This document shows positions 35,489 through 45,092 of a stretch of 64,000 nt of DNA, in pieces. The position numbers and the translations under genes were made by a program. Below the pieces are notes generated by a model. That model ran no database searches. It was not told where the DNA came from and was given only the letters and a program-made list of their open reading frames with translations. The DNA is taken from positions 62,001 to 126,000 of the forward strand of contig NZ_BMFZ01000006.1 in assembly GCF_014639435.1 (NCBI RefSeq), in the 5' to 3' direction. Source of the DNA: Hafnia psychrotolerans. GTDB taxonomy: Bacteria > Pseudomonadota > Gammaproteobacteria > Enterobacterales > Enterobacteriaceae. The stretch's first letter is position 1; every line of letters starts with the position of its first letter.

Positions 35489-37024
35489 AGCACGCCGGAA
35501 ATTCAACACTCTGCTGCGGTTGGAAACTAACCGAACATTGTAGCCCTGGAAATAGAGGCAGAACGACTTTTGCCAAGGCCCATCGGGCATTTCTACCAAT
35601 AAACGGCCCTGACCGAGCGATGTCAGCGTGCCACGGCTACGCAGAGGGCCAACCCCCATCACGAACTGGTCACCTTCGATGTCAAACGCCGCTTTTGATT
35701 CTGGGTGGAACCAGCCTCCCTGTACCATCTCCAGACAGTCATTAGGTTCGACCGGTACAAACTGGCGCACTGCGTGACCTATCTCACCCTTGATAGCATC
35801 GCCGTCCCAGCGCAGGCGCATCGGCATATGAGCGGAAAGAGAAATGGCCTCATCTTTATCCGCCCCTTGATACAAACTCTCATCGGCGCCCAGATAGCTG
35901 GCGACACCTTGATTGACTTTCAGCCAGTAAGGTTCGGCGACGCTGGCGTAGAGTCCGTCAGGTATGGCGTTGCTGCGTGTGGGTAAGGGGCTGTCGAGCA
36001 GGGCGGCCATCACTTGCAGTGCGGCGCTATAAGCAGCGGTGTCTTCGCGGTTAGAGACTAACGCAATCCCGGCATTAAGTTGCGGATGCAGCAGGAAATA
36101 GGCTTTATAACCGGCATGAGAGCCGCCATGGCCGTACACGTTGTGGCTGCCGATCTGAACGGCGGTGATTCCCACACCATAAGCAGAGCGAATGTCACCG
36201 TGCAGATGGCGTTGCACAGTCAGCTTTTCCAGCATCCCGGCACCGGGACCGCTGTTTGCTAACAGGCTTTGCAACCACACCGTGAGTGAGCGCAGGCTGC
36301 CGGTCAGGCTCCCTGAGGCCGACAGATGCAACCCCGCACTGGTGGTTTTCCAGACGGATTTATCTTTCCAGTAACCCGGAACCAGACCGGGAACCACATC
36401 AAACCAACTTTCCGGCGCATGCAATGCGATGTCCAGTGGCCGGGCAATGTGCTGTTGCAGCAACGTTTCAAACAAGATCCCTTTACTGTTTAAAATGGCT
36501 TCAACCAGACGGTAGCCGGTATTCGAGTAAGAAATTTCAGTGCCCGCCGGAAAATTCAACCCACCAGACTGTGCCAGGAATTCGAGAATGGCGTCTGGTT
36601 CGCTGGCGGCATAGACCGAGACACCCAGCAGCGAGAGCGTTTCGCGCACGTCGGGCAAACCTCCCGTCATGTCCAGCGCCTGACCAATCGTCACCTGTGA
36701 CATGGGGGCTTTCAACTGGGGTAAATACTGGCCGAGAGTGTCATTAAGAGAGAGCCCAGCATCGCTGTGATACAGCGCCAAAGCGGCGAAAATATGCTTG
36801 GTGACCGAGGCGTAGCGTACCACGCTGTCAATACTGAAACGCTCACCGGTAGTGAGATTGGACAGACCGCCTGAGGCATGTCCCTGAAGCGAACGGCTGT
36901 CAAAGAGCGTCATCGCCCCCCCCGGCTCGCCGGGCTGGTTCCATTTTTCGGTAATGTTGTTGGCCGCGGCCAGCGCCGCCTGCCACTGTAACGCGTGTTC
37001 TGATTTTCTTAGGGTGGATGTCAT
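35468..37024 (-). CDS. Serine hydrolase, S12 family, D-aminopeptidase (DAP)-like
   Basis: A 518-residue beta-lactamase-fold protein without a signal peptide. The catalytic motifs are Ser73-Val-Thr-Lys76 (SxxK), Tyr166-Ser-Asn168 (YxN) and a HGGSHAG motif in the KTG position near residue 310. A C-terminal extension of about 170 residues with lipocalin-like character and the ending resemble the D-aminopeptidase DAP of Ochrobactrum/Brucella (520 aa), which releases N-terminal D-residues. It is the last gene of the second ABC operon, 74 bp after the ATPase gene. An esterase or carboxypeptidase function cannot be excluded. Confidence 0.82.
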   Translation of the reverse strand: MTSTLRKSEHALQWQAALAAANNITEKWNQPGEPGGAMTLFDSRSLQGHASGGLSNLTTGERFSIDSVVRYASVTKHIFAALALYHSDAGLSLNDTLGQYLPQLKAPMSQVTIGQALDMTGGLPDVRETLSLLGVSVYAASEPDAILEFLAQSGGLNFPAGTEISYSNTGYRLVEAILNSKGILFETLLQQHIARPLDIALHAPESWFDVVPGLVPGYWKDKSVWKTTSAGLHLSASGSLTGSLRSLTVWLQSLLANSGPGAGMLEKLTVQRHLHGDIRSAYGVGITAVQIGSHNVYGHGGSHAGYKAYFLLHPQLNAGIALVSNREDTAAYSAALQVMAALLDSPLPTRSNAIPDGLYASVAEPYWLKVNQGVASYLGADESLYQGADKDEAISLSAHMPMRLRWDGDAIKGEIGHAVRQFVPVEPNDCLEMVQGGWFHPESKAAFDIEGDQFVMGVGPLRSRGTLTSLGQGRLLVEMPDGPWQKSFCLYFQGYNVRLVSNRSRVLNFRRALCLQLP

Positions 37025-37098
37025 TCCTGATCCCCTGTAACGTTAATCTGTGATTGAAAAGTCGTGGTCGCTGCCCGTTAAAACCCTGTTGACCTGAC

Positions 37099-37869
37099 TT
37101 AACCCGGCTCCTCAAGACTGAGACTTAGCGATCGCAATTCTGCCGTATGTGGATGGGTCACGCGTCCTGCCCGTAAATCATCGGCGCTCAGCAGCTCGAC
37201 CATTTCACCACCAATCATCACGCCGATTCTGGTGCAAAGATGCGTAACGACTGCCAGATTGTGACTGACCAGTATATAAGTCAGTTTGCGGCGCTCACGC
37301 AGGTCGGTCAGCAGGTTAAGAATCTCCGCCTGAACGGAGACATCCAGCGCGGAGGTCGGCTCATCCAGCAGCAGGATCTCCGGTTCAGAAATCAGCGCAC
37401 GGGCAATCGCTACCCGCTGTCGTTGCCCGCCGGACAACTGATGCGGAAAGCGAAAACGCACCGATTGAGGTAATCCAACCTCCGACAATGCGTCGCTGAT
37501 CCGCTTTTCAATATTAAGAAAACCGTGCACGATCAATGGTTCACTGAGGATGCGGTCAATAGTTTGGCGCGGGTGCAACGAGCCATACGGATCCTGAAAG
37601 ACCATCTGCACGCGGCGGTAAAAGCGTTTTTGGCGTATCGGCAGTTGAGGATCACCCCCAATGATCATCTCACCGCGCCAGAATGGGTATAAGCCGACCA
37701 ATGCTCGCAAAATGGTGGATTTCCCCGAACCACTTTCGCCGACGATACCAAAACACTCGCCAGGTGCCACGTTAAAGCTAACCCCTTTTACCACCTCGAT
37801 ATCGCCAAAGGAAATGCGTAAATTATCTAAGGTTATCTTGGCGTTAGTTTTCTCTGTCATCTCACTCAT
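37099..37869 (-). CDS. Peptide ABC transporter ATP-binding protein (DppF/OppF type)
   Basis: A 256-residue single-domain ABC ATPase: Walker A GESGSGKST, signature LSGGQRQRVAIARAL, Walker B ILLLDEPTSALD, H-loop VSHNLAVV. The start at 37869 is chosen because its ATG overlaps the stop of the preceding ATPase gene (ATGA) and GGA lies 7 nt upstream; an in-frame ATG at 37881 is possible. It pairs with the neighbouring ATPase to drive the second peptide transporter of the region. Confidence 0.9.
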   Translation of the reverse strand: MSEMTEKTNAKITLDNLRISFGDIEVVKGVSFNVAPGECFGIVGESGSGKSTILRALVGLYPFWRGEMIIGGDPQLPIRQKRFYRRVQMVFQDPYGSLHPRQTIDRILSEPLIVHGFLNIEKRISDALSEVGLPQSVRFRFPHQLSGGQRQRVAIARALISEPEILLLDEPTSALDVSVQAEILNLLTDLRERRKLTYILVSHNLAVVTHLCTRIGVMIGGEMVELLSADDLRAGRVTHPHTAELRSLSLSLEEPG

Positions 37870-38696
37870 GATGTTTTCCATGCTTCATCCCGTACCAGCA
37901 CGGGCAACCGCGCTCGCGGATGTTTCAACGACGGCAGGCACTCCAGCAGGCCACGGGTATAAGGGTGTTGCGCTTTGAGCAGATCACCGGCCTGCAAGGT
38001 TTCCACAATACGACCGGCGTACATGACTGCCACGCGATCGCAGAATTTCGACACCAGCGGCAAATCATGGCTGATTAAAATCAACCCCATGCCACGACTG
38101 GACACCAGCTCATCCAGCAGACGCAGGATTTCTGCCTGCACGGTGGCGTCCAGGGCACTGGTCGGCTCGTCAGCGATCATCAGCTCCGGGTCCGGTGCCA
38201 GCATCATGGCGATCATCACCCGCTGTCCCATGCCACCCGACACTTCATGGGCATAACGCTGCGCCACTTTATGCGGTTCACGGATACGCACTTGATCGAG
38301 CAAATCGATAGCAGCTTCCATCGCCTGTTTTTTGCTACCGCCTTTGTGGGTGTGCCAGGCTTCAGCAACTTGTTTGCCGATCGGCATCACTGGGTTGAGC
38401 GAGTACTTAGGGTCCTGCAAAATAAAACCGACCCGTTTACCTCGGATCTGACGCATCTGCTTTTCACTGGCATTACGCAGATCGATGCCGTCGAAAGAGA
38501 GCGTGTCGGCCCGGTATTTGGCACTGGAGGGTAACAGGTTCATCAGGCAGCGCGCCGTCAGGGATTTCCCCGAACCGCTTTCGCCCACAATGCCGAATTT
38601 CTCTTTGCCGAGCGAAAGTGACACGCCACGTACAGCGTCAAAACTCCCACTTTGACTCTCAAAGGTAATATGTAGATTTTTGATATCAACCAACAT
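37866..38696 (-). CDS. Peptide ABC transporter ATP-binding protein (DppD/OppD type)
   Basis: A 276-residue ABC ATPase with Walker A GESGSGKS, signature VSGGMGQRVMIAMML, and Walker B LMIADEPTSALD. The signature GGMGQR differs from the usual GGMRQR by a Gly for Arg. It overlaps the upstream permease by 1 bp (TGATG) and the downstream ATPase by 4 bp, so the whole operon is tightly coupled. Confidence 0.9.
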   Translation of the reverse strand: MLVDIKNLHITFESQSGSFDAVRGVSLSLGKEKFGIVGESGSGKSLTARCLMNLLPSSAKYRADTLSFDGIDLRNASEKQMRQIRGKRVGFILQDPKYSLNPVMPIGKQVAEAWHTHKGGSKKQAMEAAIDLLDQVRIREPHKVAQRYAHEVSGGMGQRVMIAMMLAPDPELMIADEPTSALDATVQAEILRLLDELVSSRGMGLILISHDLPLVSKFCDRVAVMYAGRIVETLQAGDLLKAQHPYTRGLLECLPSLKHPRARLPVLVRDEAWKTS

Positions 38697-39622
38697 CAGC
38701 GCTCCTTAGGATCGAGGACGTCACGCAGGCCGTCGCCGAGAAAGTTAAACGCCAGAGACGTGATGAAAATAGCCACCGCCGGGATCAGCGGTACCCACCA
38801 CTCTTCGAACAGGAAGCGGCGGGCGGTTGCGATCATCGCCCCCCATTCCGGCGAAGGTGGCTGCGCACCCATGCCCAGAAAGCCCAGACTGGCGGCGGTA
38901 ATAATGATCGAACTCATGTCCAGGGTGATCCGCACCACCAGGCTTGGTACACACAGTGGCATGATGTGCTGCCAAACAATGCGTGCCGACGTCGCTCCGG
39001 TCAGCCGGCAGGCCGCGATGTAATCGGTGCCGCGCACCTGCATGGTTTCGGCCCGGGCCAGACGCGCATACGGCGGCCAGGCCGTGAGGGCGATGGCCAG
39101 AATGGCGCTCTCAATCCCCGGCTTCAGTGCAGCAACAAACGCCAGTGCCAAAATAAGACGCGGGAAGGCGAGGAAGATATCGGTAATGCGCATCAGGATG
39201 CGGTCCAGCAGCCCGCCAGCATAGCCGGCAACGCAGCCAATCAGCAGACCGAGTGGTGCCACAATAGCCACTACGGTGATCACCATGCCAAGCGTGATCC
39301 GGCCGCCATAAAGTATACGGCTGAAGGTATCGCGACCCAGTTCATCGGTTCCCAACCAGTGCAATGAAGAGGGCTTTGCCAGACGGTTAGCCAAATCCTG
39401 AGCGCCAGGGGGGTAGTGGGCGAGTAGCGGGGCACAGACTGAAATCAACAGCACCAGTAGCACGGTAAACAGGCCAATGACGGCCAGTGGATTGGTGCGC
39501 AGACCTAGCCACAGACGGTAACGGCGCCCCCAAATAGCCTGCGTACGCGTGTGGGGTGTATCGGCCAGCAGCCAGGCGCGTGAACCCGCCCGGGGTTGCG
39601 GTAAAGCAGGGAGAGTCGTCAT
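38696..39622 (-). CDS. Peptide ABC transporter permease (DppC/OppC type)
   Basis: A 308-residue permease with the DppC-type marker WLGTDELGRDTFSRILYGGR and an EAA loop near residues 200-220 (RLTGATSARIVWQHIMP). A cytoplasmic N-terminal tail of about 40 residues precedes the first membrane segment. It overlaps its partner permease by 4 bp. Confidence 0.91.
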   Translation of the reverse strand: MTTLPALPQPRAGSRAWLLADTPHTRTQAIWGRRYRLWLGLRTNPLAVIGLFTVLLVLLISVCAPLLAHYPPGAQDLANRLAKPSSLHWLGTDELGRDTFSRILYGGRITLGMVITVVAIVAPLGLLIGCVAGYAGGLLDRILMRITDIFLAFPRLILALAFVAALKPGIESAILAIALTAWPPYARLARAETMQVRGTDYIAACRLTGATSARIVWQHIMPLCVPSLVVRITLDMSSIIITAASLGFLGMGAQPPSPEWGAMIATARRFLFEEWWVPLIPAVAIFITSLAFNFLGDGLRDVLDPKER

Positions 39623-40632
39623 TTTACGCGTGGGTCCAGAAGTCGGTAGAGAAGGTCGGCGAATAGATTCAGCATGACGTAAATCGCGCCAATCAGCAGC
39701 GTGGAGCCAATCACCGGGTTCATATCGGCGTTCATTAATGACATGGTGAGATACTGCCCGAGGCCCGGCCAGGAGAAGACGTTTTCCGTCACCACCGCGC
39801 CTTCCAGCAGACCCGCATAGGTCAGCGCCAGCACCGTGATCAGTTGTACACCGACAGTCGGGAACGCGTGCTTCCAGATAACGGTCTGTGCTGATAATCC
39901 CTTGGCGCGGGCTGTGATGATATATTCACCGCTCAGTGCATTGAGCATGAAGGTGCGTGTCATACGGGTGATATAGGCCATGCTGAAATAGGCCAGGATC
40001 AGCACCGGTTGCACCATATGCGCCAGCGCGTCCCTGAAAGCGTCTATATCCCCGGCCAGCAGAGTGTCCACCGTGAGCAATCCGGTGACCTGCGGGATCA
40101 TGTCCTGATAAATAATATCCTGACGGCCTGGGCCAGGTGCGATACCCAGCACCGAGTAGAAAATCAGCAAGCTGAGTAATGCCAGCATGAACACCGGCAG
40201 AGAGTGACCAGCCAAACAAACGACGCGAATGGTTTGATCAATCCAGCTGCCCTGGCGCGTTGCCGCCCAAACACCCAGTGGAATACCGATCACCGCAGCG
40301 ATAATGATGGCTGCGGTGGCCAGCTCCAGGGTCGCAGGGAAGAAACGGGCAATATCTGTAGTGACGGGGTTGGTGGTCAGGGCTGAACGGCCTAAATCAC
40401 CGTGAAACACCTGATTCAAATAATGGAGGAACTGCATCCAGAGGGGCTGATCCAGCCCCATTTCATGACGAACACGTTCGACGACTGCCTGCGGTGCATT
40501 ATCGCCCACCGCAGCCAGCACCGGATCGGTCGGCATGACCCTACCAATGAAAAAGGTCACTACCGACAGACCGAACAGGGTTAGACAAACGCTGATGCAG
40601 GTACTCAGAAAACCCTTGAGTCTCTTGCTCAC
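39619..40632 (-). CDS. Peptide ABC transporter permease (DppB/OppB type)
   Basis: A 337-residue permease with the usual N-terminal TM segment and VMPTDPV motif, and the EAA loop ARAKGLSAQTVIWKHAFP (about residues 240-257). A periplasmic or cytoplasmic insertion around residues 170-205 makes it longer than GsiC-type members (306 aa). It overlaps the binding-protein gene by 4 bp and the second permease by 4 bp. Confidence 0.91.
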   Translation of the reverse strand: MSKRLKGFLSTCISVCLTLFGLSVVTFFIGRVMPTDPVLAAVGDNAPQAVVERVRHEMGLDQPLWMQFLHYLNQVFHGDLGRSALTTNPVTTDIARFFPATLELATAAIIIAAVIGIPLGVWAATRQGSWIDQTIRVVCLAGHSLPVFMLALLSLLIFYSVLGIAPGPGRQDIIYQDMIPQVTGLLTVDTLLAGDIDAFRDALAHMVQPVLILAYFSMAYITRMTRTFMLNALSGEYIITARAKGLSAQTVIWKHAFPTVGVQLITVLALTYAGLLEGAVVTENVFSWPGLGQYLTMSLMNADMNPVIGSTLLIGAIYVMLNLFADLLYRLLDPRVK

Positions 40633-42224
40633 GCTTTCATAACCTTCTCATAAGGGCAGGTACTCATGACAGTTAATACCACGCCGGAAATCTCATGTCG
40701 GCAGGCGGCGGTTAGCGTTGGTTGCATCATGATGGCAAACGGGCTGTTTTCCATATGTTTAATTTGCAACTCTTCGTACAGTTTTATGCGGGTGGCTGGG
40801 TCCGGCTCATGCAGCGCCTTCTGGCTGAGATCGGAAATGGATTGATCCTGCCAGCTGCAGCGCCACGCCAGTGTGCGGCTTTTGGTTTTGTCACTGTTAT
40901 CCGGGTTACTGCAGAAAGCTTCGGCATTGGAGTTCGGATCAAAATAGTCCGCGCCCCATTGGGTGAAGGCCAACTGCTGCTGACGGGCACGCATTTTGGT
41001 CAGTACCTGACGGCTTTCGGCGGCCAGTAATGTGACCTTAATACCAATTTCAGCCAGATTTGCCTGCAATGCCTGAACGATGTCAGCCTGCGGTGAAGAC
41101 GAGTAGTGATCGAGCGTGATTTCAAAGCCATCGGGGAAACCCGCTTCTGCCATCAGAGCCTTGGCTTTTGTAACATCACGTTTGTACATGATGGTGTTTA
41201 CCGCAGCCGGGAAGCCTTCGGGCAGGAAACTCTGATGTACTTTGTGAGTCAGCGGGACAATGTGCTGTTGGATACTATCGTAATCAATGGCCCATTTGAT
41301 GGCTTGCCACACCTGCGGTTTAGAGAGGTTAGGGTGCGCCGTATTGGCGGACAACATCATGGTTCCGGCAATGCCTTTGCGCACCAGCGTGAAGTTTTTA
41401 TCGTCAACCAACGGGCGTAGTTGCTCAGTATTTAAATCGCGGGCGATGTCGATATCGCCTTTTTTCAGCATCAAGAGTTGCGCAGAGGGATCAACGATGT
41501 GGCGCAGGATAATGCGCTGGATCTTGCCGGCGTGTGGGTTGTTTTTATTGGTTTCAAGAATAACCGATTCACTGACTTTCCAGTCACGGAGCTTAAACGC
41601 ACCAGAACCCGCACTGTTTTTCTTCAGCCAGGCATTACCCAGATCCTCACCGACCTGATGCGCCATACAGGCCGATTTCTGCACGATGCAGCCGACGTTG
41701 GCACTCAGGCAATACAGCAGGAAAGATTCAGAGGCCGGTTCTGCGGTTTTGATCACGAGTGTGTGGGCATCGGGGGCGCTGATAAAGCTATCAACGTTGT
41801 CTTTGGTGTAGCCAAACTGGTTAATAATATAGGCCGGGCTTTTATCCAATTTCACTGAACGCTGTAAGGAGAATGCGGCATCTTCGGCAGTAACGGGTTT
41901 ACCGTCAGCCCATTTCGCTTTCGGGTCCATCTTAAAGGTAAAGGTTTTCATGTCCGGAGAGGCTGTCCAGGAGACGGCCAGATCGCCTTCGATTTCGTCA
42001 GGGGAAGCCAGTTTGGGTTTCACCAGTTGCTGATAGATATTGCCGGTGATTTCGGTACCTACCGATTCAAAGCCTTCGTGCGGGTCAAGACTGGTGATGA
42101 TGTCGAGTTTGATAGCCATCACCAGGATAGACGTCGGGGTGGCGGCGAAGACGGGTTCAAAGCTCAAATAGGATAAAACAGGAACAGCAGCAAAACCGGT
42201 AACAAATTGACGCCTGGTAACCAT
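40629..42224 (-). CDS. Peptide ABC transporter substrate-binding protein with Tat-type signal
   Basis: A 531-residue family 5 binding protein. The N-terminus MVTRRQFVTGFAAVPVLSY carries a twin-arginine motif (TRRQFVTG) followed by a mild hydrophobic stretch, indicating Tat export rather than Sec. The start at 42224 is set by GGGAG 5 nt upstream; longer in-frame starts up to 42326 lack support. Binding-protein hallmarks include KWADGKPVTAEDAAFSLQRS (residues about 105-124). It is the first gene of a six-gene minus-strand operon ending in the serine hydrolase, and it is divergent from the M19 dipeptidase gene. Confidence 0.9.
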   Translation of the reverse strand: MVTRRQFVTGFAAVPVLSYLSFEPVFAATPTSILVMAIKLDIITSLDPHEGFESVGTEITGNIYQQLVKPKLASPDEIEGDLAVSWTASPDMKTFTFKMDPKAKWADGKPVTAEDAAFSLQRSVKLDKSPAYIINQFGYTKDNVDSFISAPDAHTLVIKTAEPASESFLLYCLSANVGCIVQKSACMAHQVGEDLGNAWLKKNSAGSGAFKLRDWKVSESVILETNKNNPHAGKIQRIILRHIVDPSAQLLMLKKGDIDIARDLNTEQLRPLVDDKNFTLVRKGIAGTMMLSANTAHPNLSKPQVWQAIKWAIDYDSIQQHIVPLTHKVHQSFLPEGFPAAVNTIMYKRDVTKAKALMAEAGFPDGFEITLDHYSSSPQADIVQALQANLAEIGIKVTLLAAESRQVLTKMRARQQQLAFTQWGADYFDPNSNAEAFCSNPDNSDKTKSRTLAWRCSWQDQSISDLSQKALHEPDPATRIKLYEELQIKHMENSPFAIMMQPTLTAACRHEISGVVLTVMSTCPYEKVMKA

Positions 42225-42475
42225 AATAACTCCCATGATATTGATAGTTAAATCAAAAATAGAAAATGACTCTGGTGTGCTCTTGACTTGACAGCATGCT
42301 GGTGGCTTTAATTGAAAATCAGCCACACGTTTAAAACGCTGCTTTACCTTTCAGAAAAACTAATCTGAAAATGCCGACACCTGGTCATCGGTAGTGCAGT
42401 CACGGGCATTGAATGCACCGTGGATGAGCAAACTGTCAGCAGCTTTTGTCATGCTTAACCCAAGAGACCTTTTTT
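42225..42475. promoter_or_regulatory. Divergent promoter region of the second peptide ABC operon and the M19 dipeptidase
   Basis: A 251-bp region that must hold both promoters. I see no classical CRP or NtrC site and no ORF. A LysR or GntR product encoded nearby may act here, but no operator stands out. Confidence 0.4.
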
Positions 42476-43588
42476 ATGAATAACATAGCGCACGGAACTG
42501 AAGCCTTAATGCCGGTATTTGACGGACATAACGATGTTTTAATGCAACTTTGGCAGCAACATCGCCAGGATCCGGCACAAGCTTTCCTTAATGGTCCTGC
42601 CAGCGGACAGCTGGATTTGCCGCGCTGCCGTGAAGCGGGCTTCGCCGGTGGGCTTTTTGCCGCCTGGGTGCCGTCGCCACAATTAGACCCTGCAAGTCGC
42701 GTGCCGGATCTCACCATTGACGCACGTTTTTTGCTGGAAGGGACTCAAAAGCATGCAGATTTTTCTCCGACACCTGCTCTCGAATTTGCGCGTGATGTCA
42801 CCATTGGCATGATGGCTTTTTTGCTGCGCATTGAAGCGCAGTCGCAGGGCGCAGTAAAAATTTGCCGGTCTGCGCAGCAGATCCGTGAAGCGATGCAAAA
42901 TCATGCATTAGCTATTGTTATTCATATCGAGGGCGCAGAGGCGATTGACCCAGACCTCTACCTACTGGACGTGCTGTTTCAGATGGGGTTACGAACTTTG
43001 GGGCCGGTGTGGAGCCGTCCGAATATCTTCGGGCACGGCGTGCCGTTTAAATTCAATACCTCACCAGATACCGGTCCAGGTCTGACAGATCTTGGCGTGA
43101 AGCTGGTTGAAGCCTGTAACCGTAAGCACATCATGGTGGATTTGTCGCATCTCAATGAGAAGGGCTTCTGGCAGGTGGCTGATATCTCCAATGCACCGCT
43201 GGTGGCCAGCCATTCCAATGCTTTTTCACTTTGCGCCCAGTCACGTAATCTGACGGATGCGCAACTGGGTGCGATACAACAGAGCGGAGGTTTTGTCGGC
43301 CTTAACTTCGCTACGCCATTCCTGCGTGAAGATGGCACCCGCGATGCCAATACCGGCACCGGTGACTATCTGCGCCACCTGGATTATCTGCTGGAAAAAC
43401 TGGGTGAAGACCACGTGGGCTTTGGTTCGGATTATGACGGGGCTTCAATGGCGCCCTTTATGAAAGATGTCAGTGGTTTACCGGTGCTCATCAACGCGAT
43501 GCGTGAGGCGGGTTACGGTGAAGCATTGGTGACAAAAATAGCGCATAAAAACTGGATTAGCGTACTGGAGAGAACCTGGGGGGAGTGA
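42476..43588 (+). CDS. M19 family membrane dipeptidase (renal dipeptidase-like)
   Basis: A 370-residue zinc dipeptidase. The binuclear site is visible: His18 and Asp20 in DGHND, the bridging Glu in HIEGAEAI (near residue 145), and the His residues in VDLSHLNEKG and ASHSNA, with Asp in GFGSDYDG. M19 enzymes cleave dipeptides and accept a D-residue at the C-terminal position, so the enzyme fits the D-peptide theme. The start at 42476 is preferred to 42446 because the N-terminus then begins just before the catalytic DGHND and AAGAGA lies upstream. It is transcribed away from the second ABC operon. Confidence 0.9.
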   Translation: MNNIAHGTEALMPVFDGHNDVLMQLWQQHRQDPAQAFLNGPASGQLDLPRCREAGFAGGLFAAWVPSPQLDPASRVPDLTIDARFLLEGTQKHADFSPTPALEFARDVTIGMMAFLLRIEAQSQGAVKICRSAQQIREAMQNHALAIVIHIEGAEAIDPDLYLLDVLFQMGLRTLGPVWSRPNIFGHGVPFKFNTSPDTGPGLTDLGVKLVEACNRKHIMVDLSHLNEKGFWQVADISNAPLVASHSNAFSLCAQSRNLTDAQLGAIQQSGGFVGLNFATPFLREDGTRDANTGTGDYLRHLDYLLEKLGEDHVGFGSDYDGASMAPFMKDVSGLPVLINAMREAGYGEALVTKIAHKNWISVLERTWGE

Positions 43589-43589
43589 T

Positions 43590-43617
43590 ATTTCCTCCCT
43601 TTAGTAAGGGAGGAAAT
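43590..43617. terminator. Bidirectional hairpin between the M19 dipeptidase and uxuA
   Basis: ATTTCCTCCCTT-TAGT-AAGGGAGGAAAT is a perfect 12-bp stem with a 4-nt loop, placed exactly between two convergent genes (2 nt after one stop and 7 nt from the other). There is no long T tract, but the position fits a two-way terminator. Confidence 0.65.
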
Positions 43618-43623
43618 GGAGGA

Positions 43624-44808
43624 TTACTCAGTAAACAGCGTCTGCTTCAACGCACGCTCGATGCCGCGAAGCTCCGCTAATCCTCTGAGTCGCCCAATCG
43701 CCGAATAACCGGGGTTGGTCTTTTTGTGCAGGTCATCAAGCATCTGATGGCCGTGGTCCGGGCGCATCGGGATAGGGCGCATATTCCCTGCGCGCTGACG
43801 GGTCTGTTCTTCAGTCAGAATCGCTTTGATCACGGCAACCATATCCACATCACCGTCAAGATGATCGGCTTCATGGAAGCTGCCTGGCGTGGCTTCACGC
43901 TGAGTCGCGCGCAGGTGGATAAAATGCACCCGGTCGGCATAGGTGGTCATCATCTTCACCAGATCATTATCTTCGCGCACGCCGTACGAACCGGTACAGA
44001 AACAGAAACCATTGTGAATACTGTCAACTGTCTCTTTCAGCCACTGCATGTCTTCAATGGTCGACACAATACGCGGCAAGCCGAGGATGGGGCGCGGGGG
44101 ATCATCAGGATGCACCGCCAGCTTTAGCCCGTGCTGTTCTGCTACAGGCACGATGCTGCGCAGGAAATGTGCCATATTTTCGCGCAGTTTGCTCTTGTCG
44201 ATATTGTCGTAGGTGGCCAGACGGGCGCGGAACTGCGCTAACGTATAACCCTCTTCAGCACCCGGCAAGCCAGCAATGATATTGGCGGTCAGCGTCTCTT
44301 TCTCTGCATCGGTCATTGCGTTGAAGTATTCAGTAGCCTGAGCCTGCTCGTCCGCCGAGTAATACTGTTTTGCGCCTTCGCGTTTCAGCAAGTGCAATTC
44401 GAACGCGGCAAAGGCGATATGGTCGAAGCGTAAGGCGCGCGAGCCGTCCGGCAGCAAATAACCCAAGTCGGTGCGGGTCCAGTCCAATACTGGCATGAAG
44501 TTATAACACACCGTATCGATGCCGCAGGTCGCCAGATTGCGGATCGACTGCTGGTAGTTGGCAATGTACTTTTCGACGTCACCGCTTCGGGTTTTGATCT
44601 CTTCGTGAACCGGAATGCTCTCGACCACCGACCACACCAAATTTTTTGCAGCGAGTTCAGCCTGCCGTTTTTTGATCTCCTCGACCGGCCACACGTCACC
44701 ATTAGGTATATGGTGCAGGGCGGTGACAACACCGGTGGCTCCGGCCTGTCTTACGTCATCCAGTGACACGGGGTCTTTCGGGCCATACCAGCGCCATGTT
44801 TGTTCCAT
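43624..44808 (-). CDS. uxuA: Mannonate dehydratase UxuA
   Basis: A 394-residue enzyme, the same length as E. coli UxuA. It begins [16 protein letters not shown] and contains the family stretches [24 protein letters not shown] and HPDDPPRPI. It dehydrates D-mannonate to 2-keto-3-deoxygluconate in the glucuronate branch of hexuronate breakdown. No uxuB or uxaC is adjacent in the window, so it forms a single-gene unit. It is divergent from a GntR/FadR-type regulator across 284 bp, which probably controls it. Confidence 0.96.
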   Translation of the reverse strand: MEQTWRWYGPKDPVSLDDVRQAGATGVVTALHHIPNGDVWPVEEIKKRQAELAAKNLVWSVVESIPVHEEIKTRSGDVEKYIANYQQSIRNLATCGIDTVCYNFMPVLDWTRTDLGYLLPDGSRALRFDHIAFAAFELHLLKREGAKQYYSADEQAQATEYFNAMTDAEKETLTANIIAGLPGAEEGYTLAQFRARLATYDNIDKSKLRENMAHFLRSIVPVAEQHGLKLAVHPDDPPRPILGLPRIVSTIEDMQWLKETVDSIHNGFCFCTGSYGVREDNDLVKMMTTYADRVHFIHLRATQREATPGSFHEADHLDGDVDMVAVIKAILTEEQTRQRAGNMRPIPMRPDHGHQMLDDLHKKTNPGYSAIGRLRGLAELRGIERALKQTLFTE

Positions 44809-45092
44809 GTAAAACTCCTTATATTCGAAATGGGTGTGCTTAAAACGGGTTACTCTGCTGGAAAATAGGCAATCTGTGACATCACTTGTTTTAGTTTTCT
44901 TGACGCCATGCAGGTTAGAAGTTCACTCTACACGCGTTGGATGGTCTGGTGGTAGGGTGGTCAGGCCACCTGACCGACATATCATTCAGCATGAAAAGGA
45001 TCATTAATGTGATCTGCTTTGCAAATTTCTGATCGTTAGACATTTTCGTATGCGAGTATCGACCAGAGAACGTGCTTTAGCCGGAGAAAATA
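44809..45092. promoter_or_regulatory. uxuA / GntR regulator divergent region
   Basis: A 284-bp intergenic region. It contains GGTCAG-GCCAC-CTGACC (44959-44975), an inverted repeat with a 5-bp spacer whose overlapping TGGTCAGGCCA resembles the TGGT-N3-ACCA operators of FadR-family regulators. This is a plausible autoregulatory operator for the adjacent gene. Confidence 0.4.
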
